64,000 nt of DNA from contig JAHEDX010000003.1 in NCBI GenBank assembly GCA_024641005.1, positions 1 to 64,000 on the forward strand, written 5' to 3'. A program made the position numbers and the translations under genes. The notes under the pieces are model-generated. The model did no database searches, had not been told where the DNA came from, and saw only the letters and a list, made by a program, of their open reading frames with translations. Of the stretch, positions 50,996 to 59,142 are shown piece by piece (position 1 is the stretch's first letter; each line of letters opens with the position of its first letter). The DNA comes from Acidimicrobiaceae bacterium. Its GTDB lineage: Bacteria; Actinomycetota; Acidimicrobiia; Acidimicrobiales; Ilumatobacteraceae.

Positions 50996-52665
50996 GACGG
51001 GCTCCCTTCGTTCGCCGTCTCGAACAAGGGCTCGGGCGATGTCACCGCGACGACCTGCTCATAGTTGTCGGCGGGCGCCGGCGAGGAGGTGGACCATTCG
51101 ATGGTGTAACCGCCGAACGGGTTCTCGTCCGCCGTATCACCATCTCCGGTGAACGTTCTGAGCATCAGACCGGCGAACGCCAGCACGGTCACCGCCATCA
51201 CGCCGTGGCCGGCGAGCGACAGGATGTTCCAGAGCGACCCGGACGTGACATCGCCGATCGACAGCATCGCAGCGACATCGGTGTCGTTCGCCGGCACGCC
51301 ACCCACCTGGTCGAGGAAGCCTGCGACATACAGAGGAGCACCGGCGAGCAGGGTACCGACCAGGCCCAGCATGGCAAGCGGGAGTACCTGCTTCTCGGGA
51401 AGCACACGACCCCACAGTTTGGGTGCCCAGAACAAGATGCCACCCATGACACCGAGCGCCGTGCCGTAGACGACGAAGAGGGTTGCGCCCTCCTCGAAGA
51501 CGGTACCGATCAGTTCGAGGTCGGTGATGCCGTACAAGAAATTGCCGATCAGGCCGACGGCGATCATCTTGAGGCCCAACAACGAGAACACGAACGGCGA
51601 CGAGATGCGGGGTTTGCCATTGCCCATGCCCTGCTTGGCGGTCAGAAGACCGAGCCCCAGCACCATCGCGAGACCGAGCAGCGGAAGACCCGCGAACAAG
51701 ATGAACGGGACGACGTCCTTGATGAACGTGGTGCCGTCGGTGTCGAAGGTGACGCCGAGGACGGATTGCTGGGTCGTGGCGGCGAGCGCCGTGACACCCA
51801 CGAGAGCGATGCCTGCGAACGCAACGCCTCGCATCGGTTGGCGCTGCCTGAAGGTGACCGGGAACATCTCGGCAGCCATTCCCACCGCCGGCAAGGCGTA
51901 CACGACGATCGCCGGAATCGAGAATGCCCAGCCGATCCACGTGGCGATGCCTTCCGAACCACCGAAGTTCAGTTGGGCGTAGCGGTGATCGAGGAAGAGG
52001 TAGACGATCGCGCCGAACAGCACAGGGAGGGCCAGCAGCATCGCGAGCGCACCGACCAATGCGGACCAGGCGAACATCGGGACGCGTCGCATGGTCATTC
52101 CGGGGGCCCGGGTGGTCAGCACCGACGTCGCCACGCAGCCGGCCGATACCAGCAGCCCGATGATCATCAGGCCGTGACCGGCCAGGAACAGATCGACGGC
52201 TTGGTCGTCTCCGCCACCGATGCCACCGTTGCGACCCAGGGCGGCCATCGTGAGCACGAGGCCGCCGAGCCAGCCGTAGAAGCCCGTCAGGGCAAGACGA
52301 GGAAAGGCGATCGAGCGGGCGCCGAGTTGGAGCGGGGCGACCGCGATCGAGAGCCCGAGGCCGAGCGGGATGACAGCCGCGAAGACGAGACCGACCCGAT
52401 AGGCCTGGAACATCTGGAGCAGCGCGTCAGCGTTGAGGAGCGCGTTGGCATCGTCGGAACGCTCGAGGCCCAGCAGCACACCCAACACCGTCGTGGCGAG
52501 CAACGCGAGCAGGCCCGAACCCACGTACAGGCGGCCGATGCGCTTGTGATCGGTGGTGGTGACCCACGCAGCGGTACCGACAAAGAACGACGCCACAGCG
52601 GATTCGCTGTGGGCGTCGTCTGCCGCTGGGTCTGCGGCGTCTGGACGTATATCGATCGTCGTCAT
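50992..52665 (-). CDS. CoxI-like protein lacking all heme and copper ligands
   Basis: A 557-residue protein homologous to subunit I: TDHKRIGRLY, APLQLGARSIAFPRL, TTRAPGMTMRRVPMFAW, and a C-terminal NPFGGYTIEWSTSSPAPADNY. Yet none of the ligands of ctaD survive. MFTMH reads MFQAY (85-89), HPEVY reads IPAIV (250-254), AHHMF reads ATTQQ (296-300), and AHFHYVLFG reads EGATLFVVYG (392-401). It cannot bind heme a, a3 or CuB in the known way, so it is not a working oxidase by itself. The reading frame is intact over its full length, and it heads an operon with the real oxidase. A structural, assembly or regulatory partner role is likely. Confidence 0.85.
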   Translation of the reverse strand: MTTIDIRPDAADPAADDAHSESAVASFFVGTAAWVTTTDHKRIGRLYVGSGLLALLATTVLGVLLGLERSDDANALLNADALLQMFQAYRVGLVFAAVIPLGLGLSIAVAPLQLGARSIAFPRLALTGFYGWLGGLVLTMAALGRNGGIGGGDDQAVDLFLAGHGLMIIGLLVSAGCVATSVLTTRAPGMTMRRVPMFAWSALVGALAMLLALPVLFGAIVYLFLDHRYAQLNFGGSEGIATWIGWAFSIPAIVVYALPAVGMAAEMFPVTFRQRQPMRGVAFAGIALVGVTALAATTQQSVLGVTFDTDGTTFIKDVVPFILFAGLPLLGLAMVLGLGLLTAKQGMGNGKPRISSPFVFSLLGLKMIAVGLIGNFLYGITDLELIGTVFEEGATLFVVYGTALGVMGGILFWAPKLWGRVLPEKQVLPLAMLGLVGTLLAGAPLYVAGFLDQVGGVPANDTDVAAMLSIGDVTSGSLWNILSLAGHGVMAVTVLAFAGLMLRTFTGDGDTADENPFGGYTIEWSTSSPAPADNYEQVVAVTSPEPLFETANEGSPS

Positions 52666-52749
52666 GAGACGTGGCTGGTTCCTTGAACGTTTGCTGGCAC
52701 TTCGCTGGGCACGGATGAACTGGGTTCGAGCGCTCGGACGGTCGTCACG

Positions 52750-52770
52750 ACACTACCGGCGGAACACTAC
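52750..52770 (-). promoter_or_regulatory. Direct-repeat site before the oxidase operon
   Basis: GTAGTGT (minus strand) occurs twice, at 52750-52756 and 52764-52770, with starts 14 bp apart, in the 156-bp gap between the DUF1479 gene and the CoxI-like gene. It could be an operator. No recognisable regulator motif is matched. Confidence 0.3.
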
Positions 52771-52821
52771 TGGCCCGGAGACACCCAGAAGGAAATCGAC
52801 CGTGCCGGGCCGCCGCTGGCC

Positions 52822-54003
52822 TCATCCGATCGGCTCGAGCCCGAACTGCTCCCGACCGAGTGCCGAGAGGTCGGAGATGCCGGCGCGACCGACGAAATCG
52901 GTCTCGAAATCCTCGGCCGGGAAGTCGAGCGGGCTGGCGCCGCGTACGAAACGCTCGAGCATCGAGGGAGCGTAGGCATCATTGCGAGGGCAGCGCGGCG
53001 CCGAACCGATGTACATGACATTTCCCCAGCGTTGTTCGTTCGTCGCGTCGCCCACACTGTGGATGATGTCACCATGCCACCAAACGGTGTCACCCGGGTC
53101 GACGGCGGGGATCGGAACGAGCCCCGACTGCACGAGCTCGTCGGGGCGGGCCCGAGGCGGCGCCGGGGTGGGTTCGCCATCGAGCCCGAGCTCACCGGCG
53201 ATTCCCAACACGAGCAGGTATGCGGCCGCCATGGGCACCCCAGCGAGATGGAGGACACCGTCGGAGGGTCGCATCTCGGACAGGGCCGTCCAGCCCTGAA
53301 ACGTACGAAATGTGGTGCACGACACCGGCGAGCGCACGTCGATCGAAGTGCGGTGTGCTGCATCCCACAGGTCGTACTGCTCGGGTCGCCCGGCGAGGAC
53401 GTGACGAAACACGTCGACGTTCTCGGGGATCCGCCAACCTCCGCTCGACGGTGAATCCGAGTGCGCGGCGAGCCCCTTCGCGGTGACGCCGGGGCGCCGG
53501 CGGCGCAGCCGATCGGGGTATCCGATGTCATGGTCGGGGTCGAACCAGGTGACGCCGTTCGACTCGTGGCTCCAGAACGAGTTGAGGAACCTCCGCACCG
53601 TCGCCATCCGGTCGTGCTGACGGGCGGCCACCTGCGGACGCGACCAATAGACCCCCCAGATACGCGGGCCGGTGTCGGCCGCCTCCGGATAGCGCTCGGC
53701 GTAACGATGTTCGAAGTCGTTGGCTGCCAGATAGTCGCCGACCTCACGGTCCCACCCGTCGGCCTCCGCACGGTCGAAAACACCCCTGACGACGACACAT
53801 CCGCGACGGCGAATCGAGTCGCGGATGTCGCCCGACACCTGTTCCAGCTCGTCGAATCGGACCGTGGGCACAGGGCTGGCAGCCGCTTCGGCGGCCTCGG
53901 TGGCGACGATGTCGCGGGTGTGGGCGAGCAGATCCGCTACACCGGCACGGGTGAGTCCCACCCTGTCGAGCAGTTCGAGCAGAGCAGGGTCCGGTGCGGT
54001 CAT
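52822..54003 (-). CDS. DUF1479 family protein (Fe(II)/2-oxoglutarate dioxygenase fold)
   Basis: A 393-residue protein of the YbiU/Gig2-like DUF1479 family. SIRRRGCVVVRGVFDRAEADGWDREVGDYL (about 60-90) is the family start, AAHSDSPSSGGWRIPENVDVFRHVLAG near 177 carries the iron-binding HxD, and DTVWWHGDIIHSVGDATN near 308 supplies the distal histidine. Family members act as non-heme iron oxygenases of unknown substrate. The gene begins 8 bp after ctaB on the same strand, so it is co-transcribed with heme O synthase and sits just before the oxidase operon. A link to heme or oxidase biology is suggested only by position. Confidence 0.82.
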   Translation of the reverse strand: MTAPDPALLELLDRVGLTRAGVADLLAHTRDIVATEAAEAAASPVPTVRFDELEQVSGDIRDSIRRRGCVVVRGVFDRAEADGWDREVGDYLAANDFEHRYAERYPEAADTGPRIWGVYWSRPQVAARQHDRMATVRRFLNSFWSHESNGVTWFDPDHDIGYPDRLRRRRPGVTAKGLAAHSDSPSSGGWRIPENVDVFRHVLAGRPEQYDLWDAAHRTSIDVRSPVSCTTFRTFQGWTALSEMRPSDGVLHLAGVPMAAAYLLVLGIAGELGLDGEPTPAPPRARPDELVQSGLVPIPAVDPGDTVWWHGDIIHSVGDATNEQRWGNVMYIGSAPRCPRNDAYAPSMLERFVRGASPLDFPAEDFETDFVGRAGISDLSALGREQFGLEPIG

Positions 54004-54011
54004 GTGGGATC

Positions 54012-54947
54012 TCAGATCAAGACGTCGAGCGTCATCGCTCCGAACAACACCGTCACGTAGGTGATCGAGAAGCCGAACACCCGCATCGACGCCGACGCCG
54101 TCGGGTGGCTGCCGAGCCAGATCGTTGCACCGATGAACATCGCCCCCATGACGACGGCGGTCACGCTGTAGACGAAGCCGAGATCAGCGACCGGGATCAG
54201 GATGAGCGTGCAGGCGACCATGGCCAGGGTGTGGCCCACCATCTGGCGGATCGCGTTCTGGAACGGCACCACGGCGGGCAGCATCGGAACGTTGGCGGCG
54301 CGGTAGTCATCGGCGTACTTGATGGCGAGCGCCCAGAAGTGTGGGGGCGTCCAGAAGAACATCACGGCGAACAACACGACCGGCGTCCAGCTGAGATCGT
54401 TCTGCACGGCGGCCCAGCCGACGAGCACGGGGACGGCGCCGGCGGCACCACCGATCACGATGTTCTGCTTGCTCGTGCGCTTGAGCCACAAGGTGTAGAT
54501 GCCGACGTAGAACGCTGTGGCGGCGAGGGCCAGTGCTGCGGCGAGCAGATTGGCGCCCGCCCACAGCACGACGAACGCGACCATCTCGAGCACCAGGGCG
54601 AACACCAGGGCATTGCGGGGCTCGATCACACCCGTGACCAACGGCCGGTTCCTCGTGCGTTCCATCAGCTTGTCGATGTCGCGGTCGACGTACATGTTGA
54701 TCGCGTTCGCTCCGCCGGCTGCGAGCGTGCCCCCGATCAGGGTGATGATCACCAGCCAGGTGGACGGCCAGCCGCCTTCGGCGAGCACCATCGTGGGTAC
54801 CGTCGTGATCAACAGCAGTTCGATGATGCGCGGCTTCGTGAGCGCCACGTAGGCGCCCACGCTCGTCGTGGCGGTCCGCCGGCTGCCGTGAGCGATACCG
54901 CCAGGCGCCAGCCGAGACGGGACGAGAGGTCGACTGCCGACTGCCAT
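54012..54947 (-). CDS. ctaB: Protoheme IX farnesyltransferase (heme O synthase)
   Basis: A 311-residue UbiA-family prenyltransferase of the inner membrane. It adds the farnesyl tail to heme b, producing heme O for the oxidase. The first aspartate-rich motif is NMYVDRDIDKLMERTRNRPLV near 82-102, and the second polar loop is FFWTPPHFWALAIKYADDYRAANVPMLP near 195. About nine helices are visible. The ATG at 54947 gives the usual N-terminal length. Heme A synthase (CtaA) is not in the window. The clpS gene is divergent, 96 bp away. Confidence 0.93.
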   Translation of the reverse strand: MAVGSRPLVPSRLAPGGIAHGSRRTATTSVGAYVALTKPRIIELLLITTVPTMVLAEGGWPSTWLVIITLIGGTLAAGGANAINMYVDRDIDKLMERTRNRPLVTGVIEPRNALVFALVLEMVAFVVLWAGANLLAAALALAATAFYVGIYTLWLKRTSKQNIVIGGAAGAVPVLVGWAAVQNDLSWTPVVLFAVMFFWTPPHFWALAIKYADDYRAANVPMLPAVVPFQNAIRQMVGHTLAMVACTLILIPVADLGFVYSVTAVVMGAMFIGATIWLGSHPTASASMRVFGFSITYVTVLFGAMTLDVLI

Positions 54948-55043
54948 ACCGCTCCCATCGTACGGCCCCGCGCACGAACCGGCCAACGCACCATGTCGCG
55001 CGTGTTCGTGACGCGATGTTCCGCCGCCAGGCACAATGGTGGG

Positions 55044-55349
55044 GTGCCGACGACCCTCGAACCGACGCGGGTGATCGAACCCGACGTGGACGAGCAGGTC
55101 GCGGCCGATCACCCATGGATCGTGATCGTGTGGAACGACCCGGTGAACCTCATGAGCTATGTCACCTTCGTGCTGCAGAAGCTGTTCGGCTTTTCGAACG
55201 AAAAGGCCACGGCACTGATGCTCGACGTGCACCACAAGGGCAGAGCCGTCGTCGCCAACGACACCAGGGAGCGGGCCGAGATGCACGTGTTCCGGCTACA
55301 CGAGCACGGGCTGTGGGCGTCGATGGAGAAGGACGGCCCGAGCACATGA
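55044..55349 (+). CDS. clpS: ATP-dependent Clp protease adaptor ClpS
   Basis: A 101-residue adaptor that hands N-degron substrates to the Clp protease. The core is present: PWIVIVWNDPVNLMSYVTFVLQKLFG (about 24-49; NDxxxxMxYVxxVL binding pocket), HHKGRAVV and the end RAEMHVFRLHEHGLWASME. The N-terminal tail of about 20 residues before the fold is needed to trigger ClpA/C in relatives. GTG at 55044 is the closest frame-matching start. The DUF2017 gene follows, as in many actinobacteria. Confidence 0.93.
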   Translation: MPTTLEPTRVIEPDVDEQVAADHPWIVIVWNDPVNLMSYVTFVLQKLFGFSNEKATALMLDVHHKGRAVVANDTRERAEMHVFRLHEHGLWASMEKDGPST

Positions 55350-55386
55350 GCCTGCGACCGCACACCCGTGCGCAGGACGTTGCGTC

Positions 55387-55875
55387 GTGAGTCGCTTCCG
55401 TCCGCCCGTGCGATCCAAGGGAGACGGGTTCGTGGTCGATCTCGGCACCGACGAGTCCGACCTGATCCGCCGGCTGATCGGTGAACTGCGGTCGATGCTG
55501 ACCGACCCATCGCCCGATCCCGGTGTCGAGGCGCTGCTCGTGCGGCTCTTCCCGCCCGCCCACCACGACGATCACGAGATGGAAGCCGAGTACCAACGCC
55601 TGATGCGTGAAGAACTCGTCCAGTCGAAACTCAGTGCCTTCGACATCGTCGACGAGACCTTGGCGGGCAAGGGCCGGATCGACGAGGCCCGGCTGCTGGC
55701 GGTGATGCAGTCGATCAATTCGATCCGCCTCGTACTGGGCACGATGCTCGGTGTCAGCGACGACCCGGACGCCGATGAGGTCACCGCAGGCCTCGAGAGT
55801 TCGGCCGAGTACCACCTGTACAGCTACTTGAGTTGGCTGCTCGAGTGGTGCGTCCGGGCCCTCGGCGCCGGCTGA
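55387..55875 (+). CDS. DUF2017 family protein
   Basis: A 162-residue all-helical cytoplasmic protein conserved downstream of clpS in actinobacteria. Typical pieces are EADLIRRLIGELRSML-like DESDLIRRLIGELRSML near 25, LVRLFPPAHHDDHEMEAEYQRLMREELV near 57, and LESSAEYHLYSYLSWLLEWCVRAL at the end. Its function is unknown; its fixed position beside clpS hints at a role in regulated proteolysis. Translated from a GTG at 55387. Confidence 0.87.
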   Translation: MSRFRPPVRSKGDGFVVDLGTDESDLIRRLIGELRSMLTDPSPDPGVEALLVRLFPPAHHDDHEMEAEYQRLMREELVQSKLSAFDIVDETLAGKGRIDEARLLAVMQSINSIRLVLGTMLGVSDDPDADEVTAGLESSAEYHLYSYLSWLLEWCVRALGAG

Positions 55876-55897
55876 GCCGTTCCCGCTTTGCGGGCGG

Positions 55898-56680
55898 TCA
55901 GCGACGATCGGGAAGGAAGCGGAACTGATCGCGGACTGCAGCGACGTGTTCGGTCGACAGATCGGCGAGCAGCACCGTTTCCGTACTGCCGCCGGTGGCG
56001 AGCAACTCACCCGATGGATCGATGATCCTCGAGTCACCGGCGTAGTCGAGGCCGCCACCTCGGCCGACGCGGTTCACGCCGATCACGTACGCCTGGTTCT
56101 CGATCGCTCTCGCCCGCAACAGGATCTGCCAGTGTTCACGACGTTTCTCGGGCCAGTTGGCGGGGACCAGATACAGATCGGTGTCGTCGGCCAACTGCCA
56201 GAACTCGTCGGCAAAACGCAGGTCGTAGCACACGAACATCGACACCCGGAAGCCCTCGACCTCGACCGTGACGAGCTCGGTACCGGCGCGCACGAACCGC
56301 TCCTCACCGGCGTACGAGAACGGGTGAACCTTGCGGTAACGATGCTGCGTGCCGTCCGGTCCGGCCAACACGAAGCTGTTGGACGGACGCTGATCGTCAG
56401 CCGGGGCGTCGGCACGAACCTCTGGGCACGAGCCGCCCATCCAGACACCGTGGAGACTCGCCTGGTCGGCCAGGAACCGCGACGATGGTCCGCCTTCCGG
56501 TTCGGTGACGAACTCGGGATCGTCGAACCCGAACCCGGTCGAGAACGTTTCGGTCAGCATCACCAGTCCGGCTCCCGAAGCGACCGCGCCTGCGACCATC
56601 GGTGCGAGACGGTCGAAGTTGGCGGCGCGATCGTTCCAGACGATGTCGTGCTGTATCGCGGCGACGCGCAGGGTGCTCAC
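55898..56680 (-). CDS. Nitrilase-family omega-amidase-like hydrolase
   Basis: A 260-residue carbon-nitrogen hydrolase. The catalytic triad is E44 (LTETFSTGF), K117 (YRKVHPF) and C151 (FVCYDLRF), the pattern of Nit2/YafV omega-amidases. These split 2-oxoglutaramate or 2-oxosuccinamate to the keto acid plus ammonia. Its start (a GTG at 56680) overlaps the stop of the aminotransferase upstream (GTGA), so both products come from one message. Other amide substrates are possible. Confidence 0.87.
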   Translation of the reverse strand: MSTLRVAAIQHDIVWNDRAANFDRLAPMVAGAVASGAGLVMLTETFSTGFGFDDPEFVTEPEGGPSSRFLADQASLHGVWMGGSCPEVRADAPADDQRPSNSFVLAGPDGTQHRYRKVHPFSYAGEERFVRAGTELVTVEVEGFRVSMFVCYDLRFADEFWQLADDTDLYLVPANWPEKRREHWQILLRARAIENQAYVIGVNRVGRGGGLDYAGDSRIIDPSGELLATGGSTETVLLADLSTEHVAAVRDQFRFLPDRR

Positions 56681-57861
56681 GGCGCCAGGGCTGCCAATCG
56701 CTCGACGGCGGCGTCGATGACGTCGAGGCGCTTACAGCAGGCGAACCGCACCAGATGCCGACCGTGTTCGGGGTTGGCGTAGAAGACCTGGTTCGGGATC
56801 GCGACGACGCCGACCCGTTCGGGCAGCCCCAGACAGAAGGCGATCCCGTCTCCATCGGGTTGGATCGGCCGGATGTCGACGGTCGTGAAATAGGTGGCTT
56901 CGGGCCGATAGGCCGTGAACCCGGCGGCGACCAGGCCGGTGTACAAGCGGTCACGTTTGGTCTCGAGATCGGCGGCGAGTGCGGCGAAGAACGAATCGGG
57001 CAGCCGCAGCCCGACCGCTGTCGCGGGTTGGAACGGGGCGCCGTTCACGTAGGTGAGGAACTGCTTGGCAGTCTTGGCGGCGTCGACCATGCTCGCCGGC
57101 CCACACATCCAGCCCGTCTTCCAGCCGGTGGTGTTGAAGGTCTTGCCGCCCGACGAGATGGTGAGCGTGCGTTCGGCCATTCCGGGCAGCCCCGCCATCG
57201 GAACGTGCTCGGTACCGGTGAACACGAGATGTTCGTAGACCTCGTCGGTCACCACCAGGACGTCATGTCGCTTCGCGAGACCGGCGATGAACTCGAGTTC
57301 ATCGAGTGTGAACACCTTGCCGGTCGGGTTGTGGGGCGTGTTGAGCAGGATCAGCTTCGTGCGGTCCGTCACCGTCGCGCTGAATTCGTCGCGGTCGAAC
57401 TGGTAGCGGCCCGTATCGGCATCCGGTCGCAGTACGACCGGCCTGAGCACCCCGCCGGCGAGCGCGATGCAGGCCTGGTAGCTGTCGTACATCGGCTCGA
57501 ACAGCACGACCTCGTCGCCGACATCGAGCATGCCCAGTAGCGCCCCCGCCAGCGCCTCGGTGGCCCCCGCCGTGACGAGCACCTCGGTCTCGGCGTCGTA
57601 GTCGAGCCCGTAGAACCGCCGTTGGTGTTCGACGATCGCCTCGCGCAGGACGGGCATCCCCGGCCCGGGCGGATACTGGTTGACCCCGCTGCGGATCGCA
57701 TCGACGGCCGCGTCGAGCACCTCCGCCGGCCCGTCGGTGTCGGGAAATCCTTGGCCGAGGTTGATCGCGCCGGTCTTGACCGCGAGCGCCGACATCTCTG
57801 CGAAGATCGTGGTGCCGAAACCGGCCAACTTCGAGGTCAACGGATGATCGACAGCGGCCAC
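56677..57861 (-). CDS. PLP-dependent class I aminotransferase (KAT/YbdL-like)
   Basis: A 394-residue fold-type I transaminase related to glutamine transaminase K / kynurenine aminotransferase and E. coli YbdL. LGQGFPDTDGP at 35-45 and VNQYPPGPGMPVLREAI at 60-76 are family signatures. The catalytic lysine is K240 in SSGGKTFNTTGWKTGW, and D206/Y209 in VTDEVYEHL bind PLP. GTG at 57861 gives the usual N-terminus (VDHPLTSKLAGFGTTIFAEMS). Coupling to an omega-amidase suggests it uses glutamine or asparagine as amino donor to reform methionine or an aromatic amino acid. Confidence 0.89.
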   Translation of the reverse strand: MAAVDHPLTSKLAGFGTTIFAEMSALAVKTGAINLGQGFPDTDGPAEVLDAAVDAIRSGVNQYPPGPGMPVLREAIVEHQRRFYGLDYDAETEVLVTAGATEALAGALLGMLDVGDEVVLFEPMYDSYQACIALAGGVLRPVVLRPDADTGRYQFDRDEFSATVTDRTKLILLNTPHNPTGKVFTLDELEFIAGLAKRHDVLVVTDEVYEHLVFTGTEHVPMAGLPGMAERTLTISSGGKTFNTTGWKTGWMCGPASMVDAAKTAKQFLTYVNGAPFQPATAVGLRLPDSFFAALAADLETKRDRLYTGLVAAGFTAYRPEATYFTTVDIRPIQPDGDGIAFCLGLPERVGVVAIPNQVFYANPEHGRHLVRFACCKRLDVIDAAVERLAALAP

Positions 57862-57901
57862 GCCGACAGCGTAGGCGTCGCGCCCACCTCGAACCGTCCG
57901 G

Positions 57902-58882
57902 TCACGCTGCGTCGCCCGACGGGTCCTTGCCCATCCGGACCGGATCGGACCGAATCGTGACATCTTCGGTCGACGAAGCAACCGTGATCCCCGCCTCGGC
58001 GAACCGTTCCAGGACACGCCGGGTCAGATCGTCCTTCACCCACCTGGCGGTGCGCACCGGCACCACGAACCGGGCGGCGAGTTCGAGATAGTTGTCCGTC
58101 GCGCGGACGAACACGCGAGGCTCGACCTCGGTGCGGGCGACCGGGTAGCGGTGCAGCATCGCCGAGATCGCTTCCTCCGCCTGCTTCGACGAGGAGACGC
58201 GCAGGGCCTCCTCGGTCATGATCCGTTCGGCGAGATGCCAGTCGTCGCGGTAGGCGACCGGGATCGTCACTTCCTCCCAGATGAACTCGAACGAGGAGCT
58301 GTAGTTGAAGACCGGCTCGGTGAAGGTCGCCTTGTTCGAGATCGACACGATCCGCCCCGTGTACTGCCGACCCCGCACCCATGTGTCGTCACCGACGCTC
58401 GATCCGATCTCCATCACCTTGGTGCGCAACGGCGTGATGTCGATCACGTCACCGCGGACACCGCCGAGTTGCACCCTGTCCCCGACTCGGAAGATCGAGC
58501 CCGAGACGATGTTGAACCAGCCGGCCAGAGCGCCGATCAGTTCCTGCATGGCGAATGCGAGGCCCGCTGCCGTCAATCCGAGGACCAACCCGAGTTGGCC
58601 GGCAAACGGACGCCACACGATGCCGAGACCGATCAGTGCCACGACCGCAACCGAGTAATGGGCGATCTTGCGGGCGTAGTACTTGCGGTACCGGTCCGCG
58701 ACCCGCCGTGACGACAATCGGCCGGCCACGGCACCCACGAACACCGCCAGTGCCGCAACGACGGCAGTCGTCGCCAACTTGCCCTCGACCGAGGCGTTGT
58801 CGACGAACAGGTCCCACACGACCGTTGCCCTCCACTCGGGGCCGATTCGGCCACCGATGTCATCTACTGGCTCCACCACCAA
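57902..58882 (-). CDS. MscS-family mechanosensitive channel
   Basis: A 326-residue channel protein. Three N-terminal helices (about 33-60, 75-94, 97-115) are followed by the pore-lining helix with an Ala/Gly-rich pattern, LTAAGLAFAMQELIGALAGWFN near 103-124. After it come the beta domain (RVGDRVQLGGVRGDVIDITPLRTKVMEI) and a C-terminal alpha/beta domain. It relieves turgor on osmotic down-shock. The arrangement is close to the short MscS form, with a 45-residue N-terminal addition. It is on the minus strand 40 bp upstream of the aminotransferase. Confidence 0.88.
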   Translation of the reverse strand: MVVEPVDDIGGRIGPEWRATVVWDLFVDNASVEGKLATTAVVAALAVFVGAVAGRLSSRRVADRYRKYYARKIAHYSVAVVALIGLGIVWRPFAGQLGLVLGLTAAGLAFAMQELIGALAGWFNIVSGSIFRVGDRVQLGGVRGDVIDITPLRTKVMEIGSSVGDDTWVRGRQYTGRIVSISNKATFTEPVFNYSSSFEFIWEEVTIPVAYRDDWHLAERIMTEEALRVSSSKQAEEAISAMLHRYPVARTEVEPRVFVRATDNYLELAARFVVPVRTARWVKDDLTRRVLERFAEAGITVASSTEDVTIRSDPVRMGKDPSGDAA

Positions 58883-58969
58883 TTGGACGTCCGACGGCGT
58901 CGCCTCGACCAGAGAAGGAGGTCCCGGAGCATGAAGCGAACGGATCGCGCTCGGTCACCGGAAAACGAG

Positions 58970-58995
58970 CGAATCCCCCGAGATCGGGGGATTCG
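58970..58995 (-). terminator. Terminator behind tRNA-Arg
   Basis: A perfect 11-bp stem (CGAATCCCCCG and complement) with a 4-base loop, followed on the minus strand by CTCGTTTTCC. It begins 5 bases past the 3' end of the tRNA. Confidence 0.85.
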
Positions 58996-59000
58996 TGCAG

Positions 59001-59073
59001 CGCGCCCGAAGAGATTCGAACTCCTAACCTTCTGATCCGTAGTCAGATGCTCTATCCGTTGAGCTACGGGCGC
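59001..59073 (-). tRNA. tRNA-Arg (anticodon ACG)
   Basis: A 73-nucleotide cloverleaf on the minus strand. The acceptor stem pairs GCGCCCG with CGGGCGC. The D arm has GTAGCTCAACGGATAGAGC, the anticodon arm is TCTGA-CTACGGA-TCAGA giving anticodon ACG, and the T arm has GTTCGAATC. The 3' CCA is not encoded. ACG (read as ICG) decodes CGU/CGC/CGA. A terminator follows directly. Confidence 0.96.
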
Positions 59074-59142
59074 CGAGCGGCAACAGTGTAGAGCCCGCGC
59101 GAGCGAAACGGAACCTTCGCGTTCGCCACGAACAGCGGGTGT

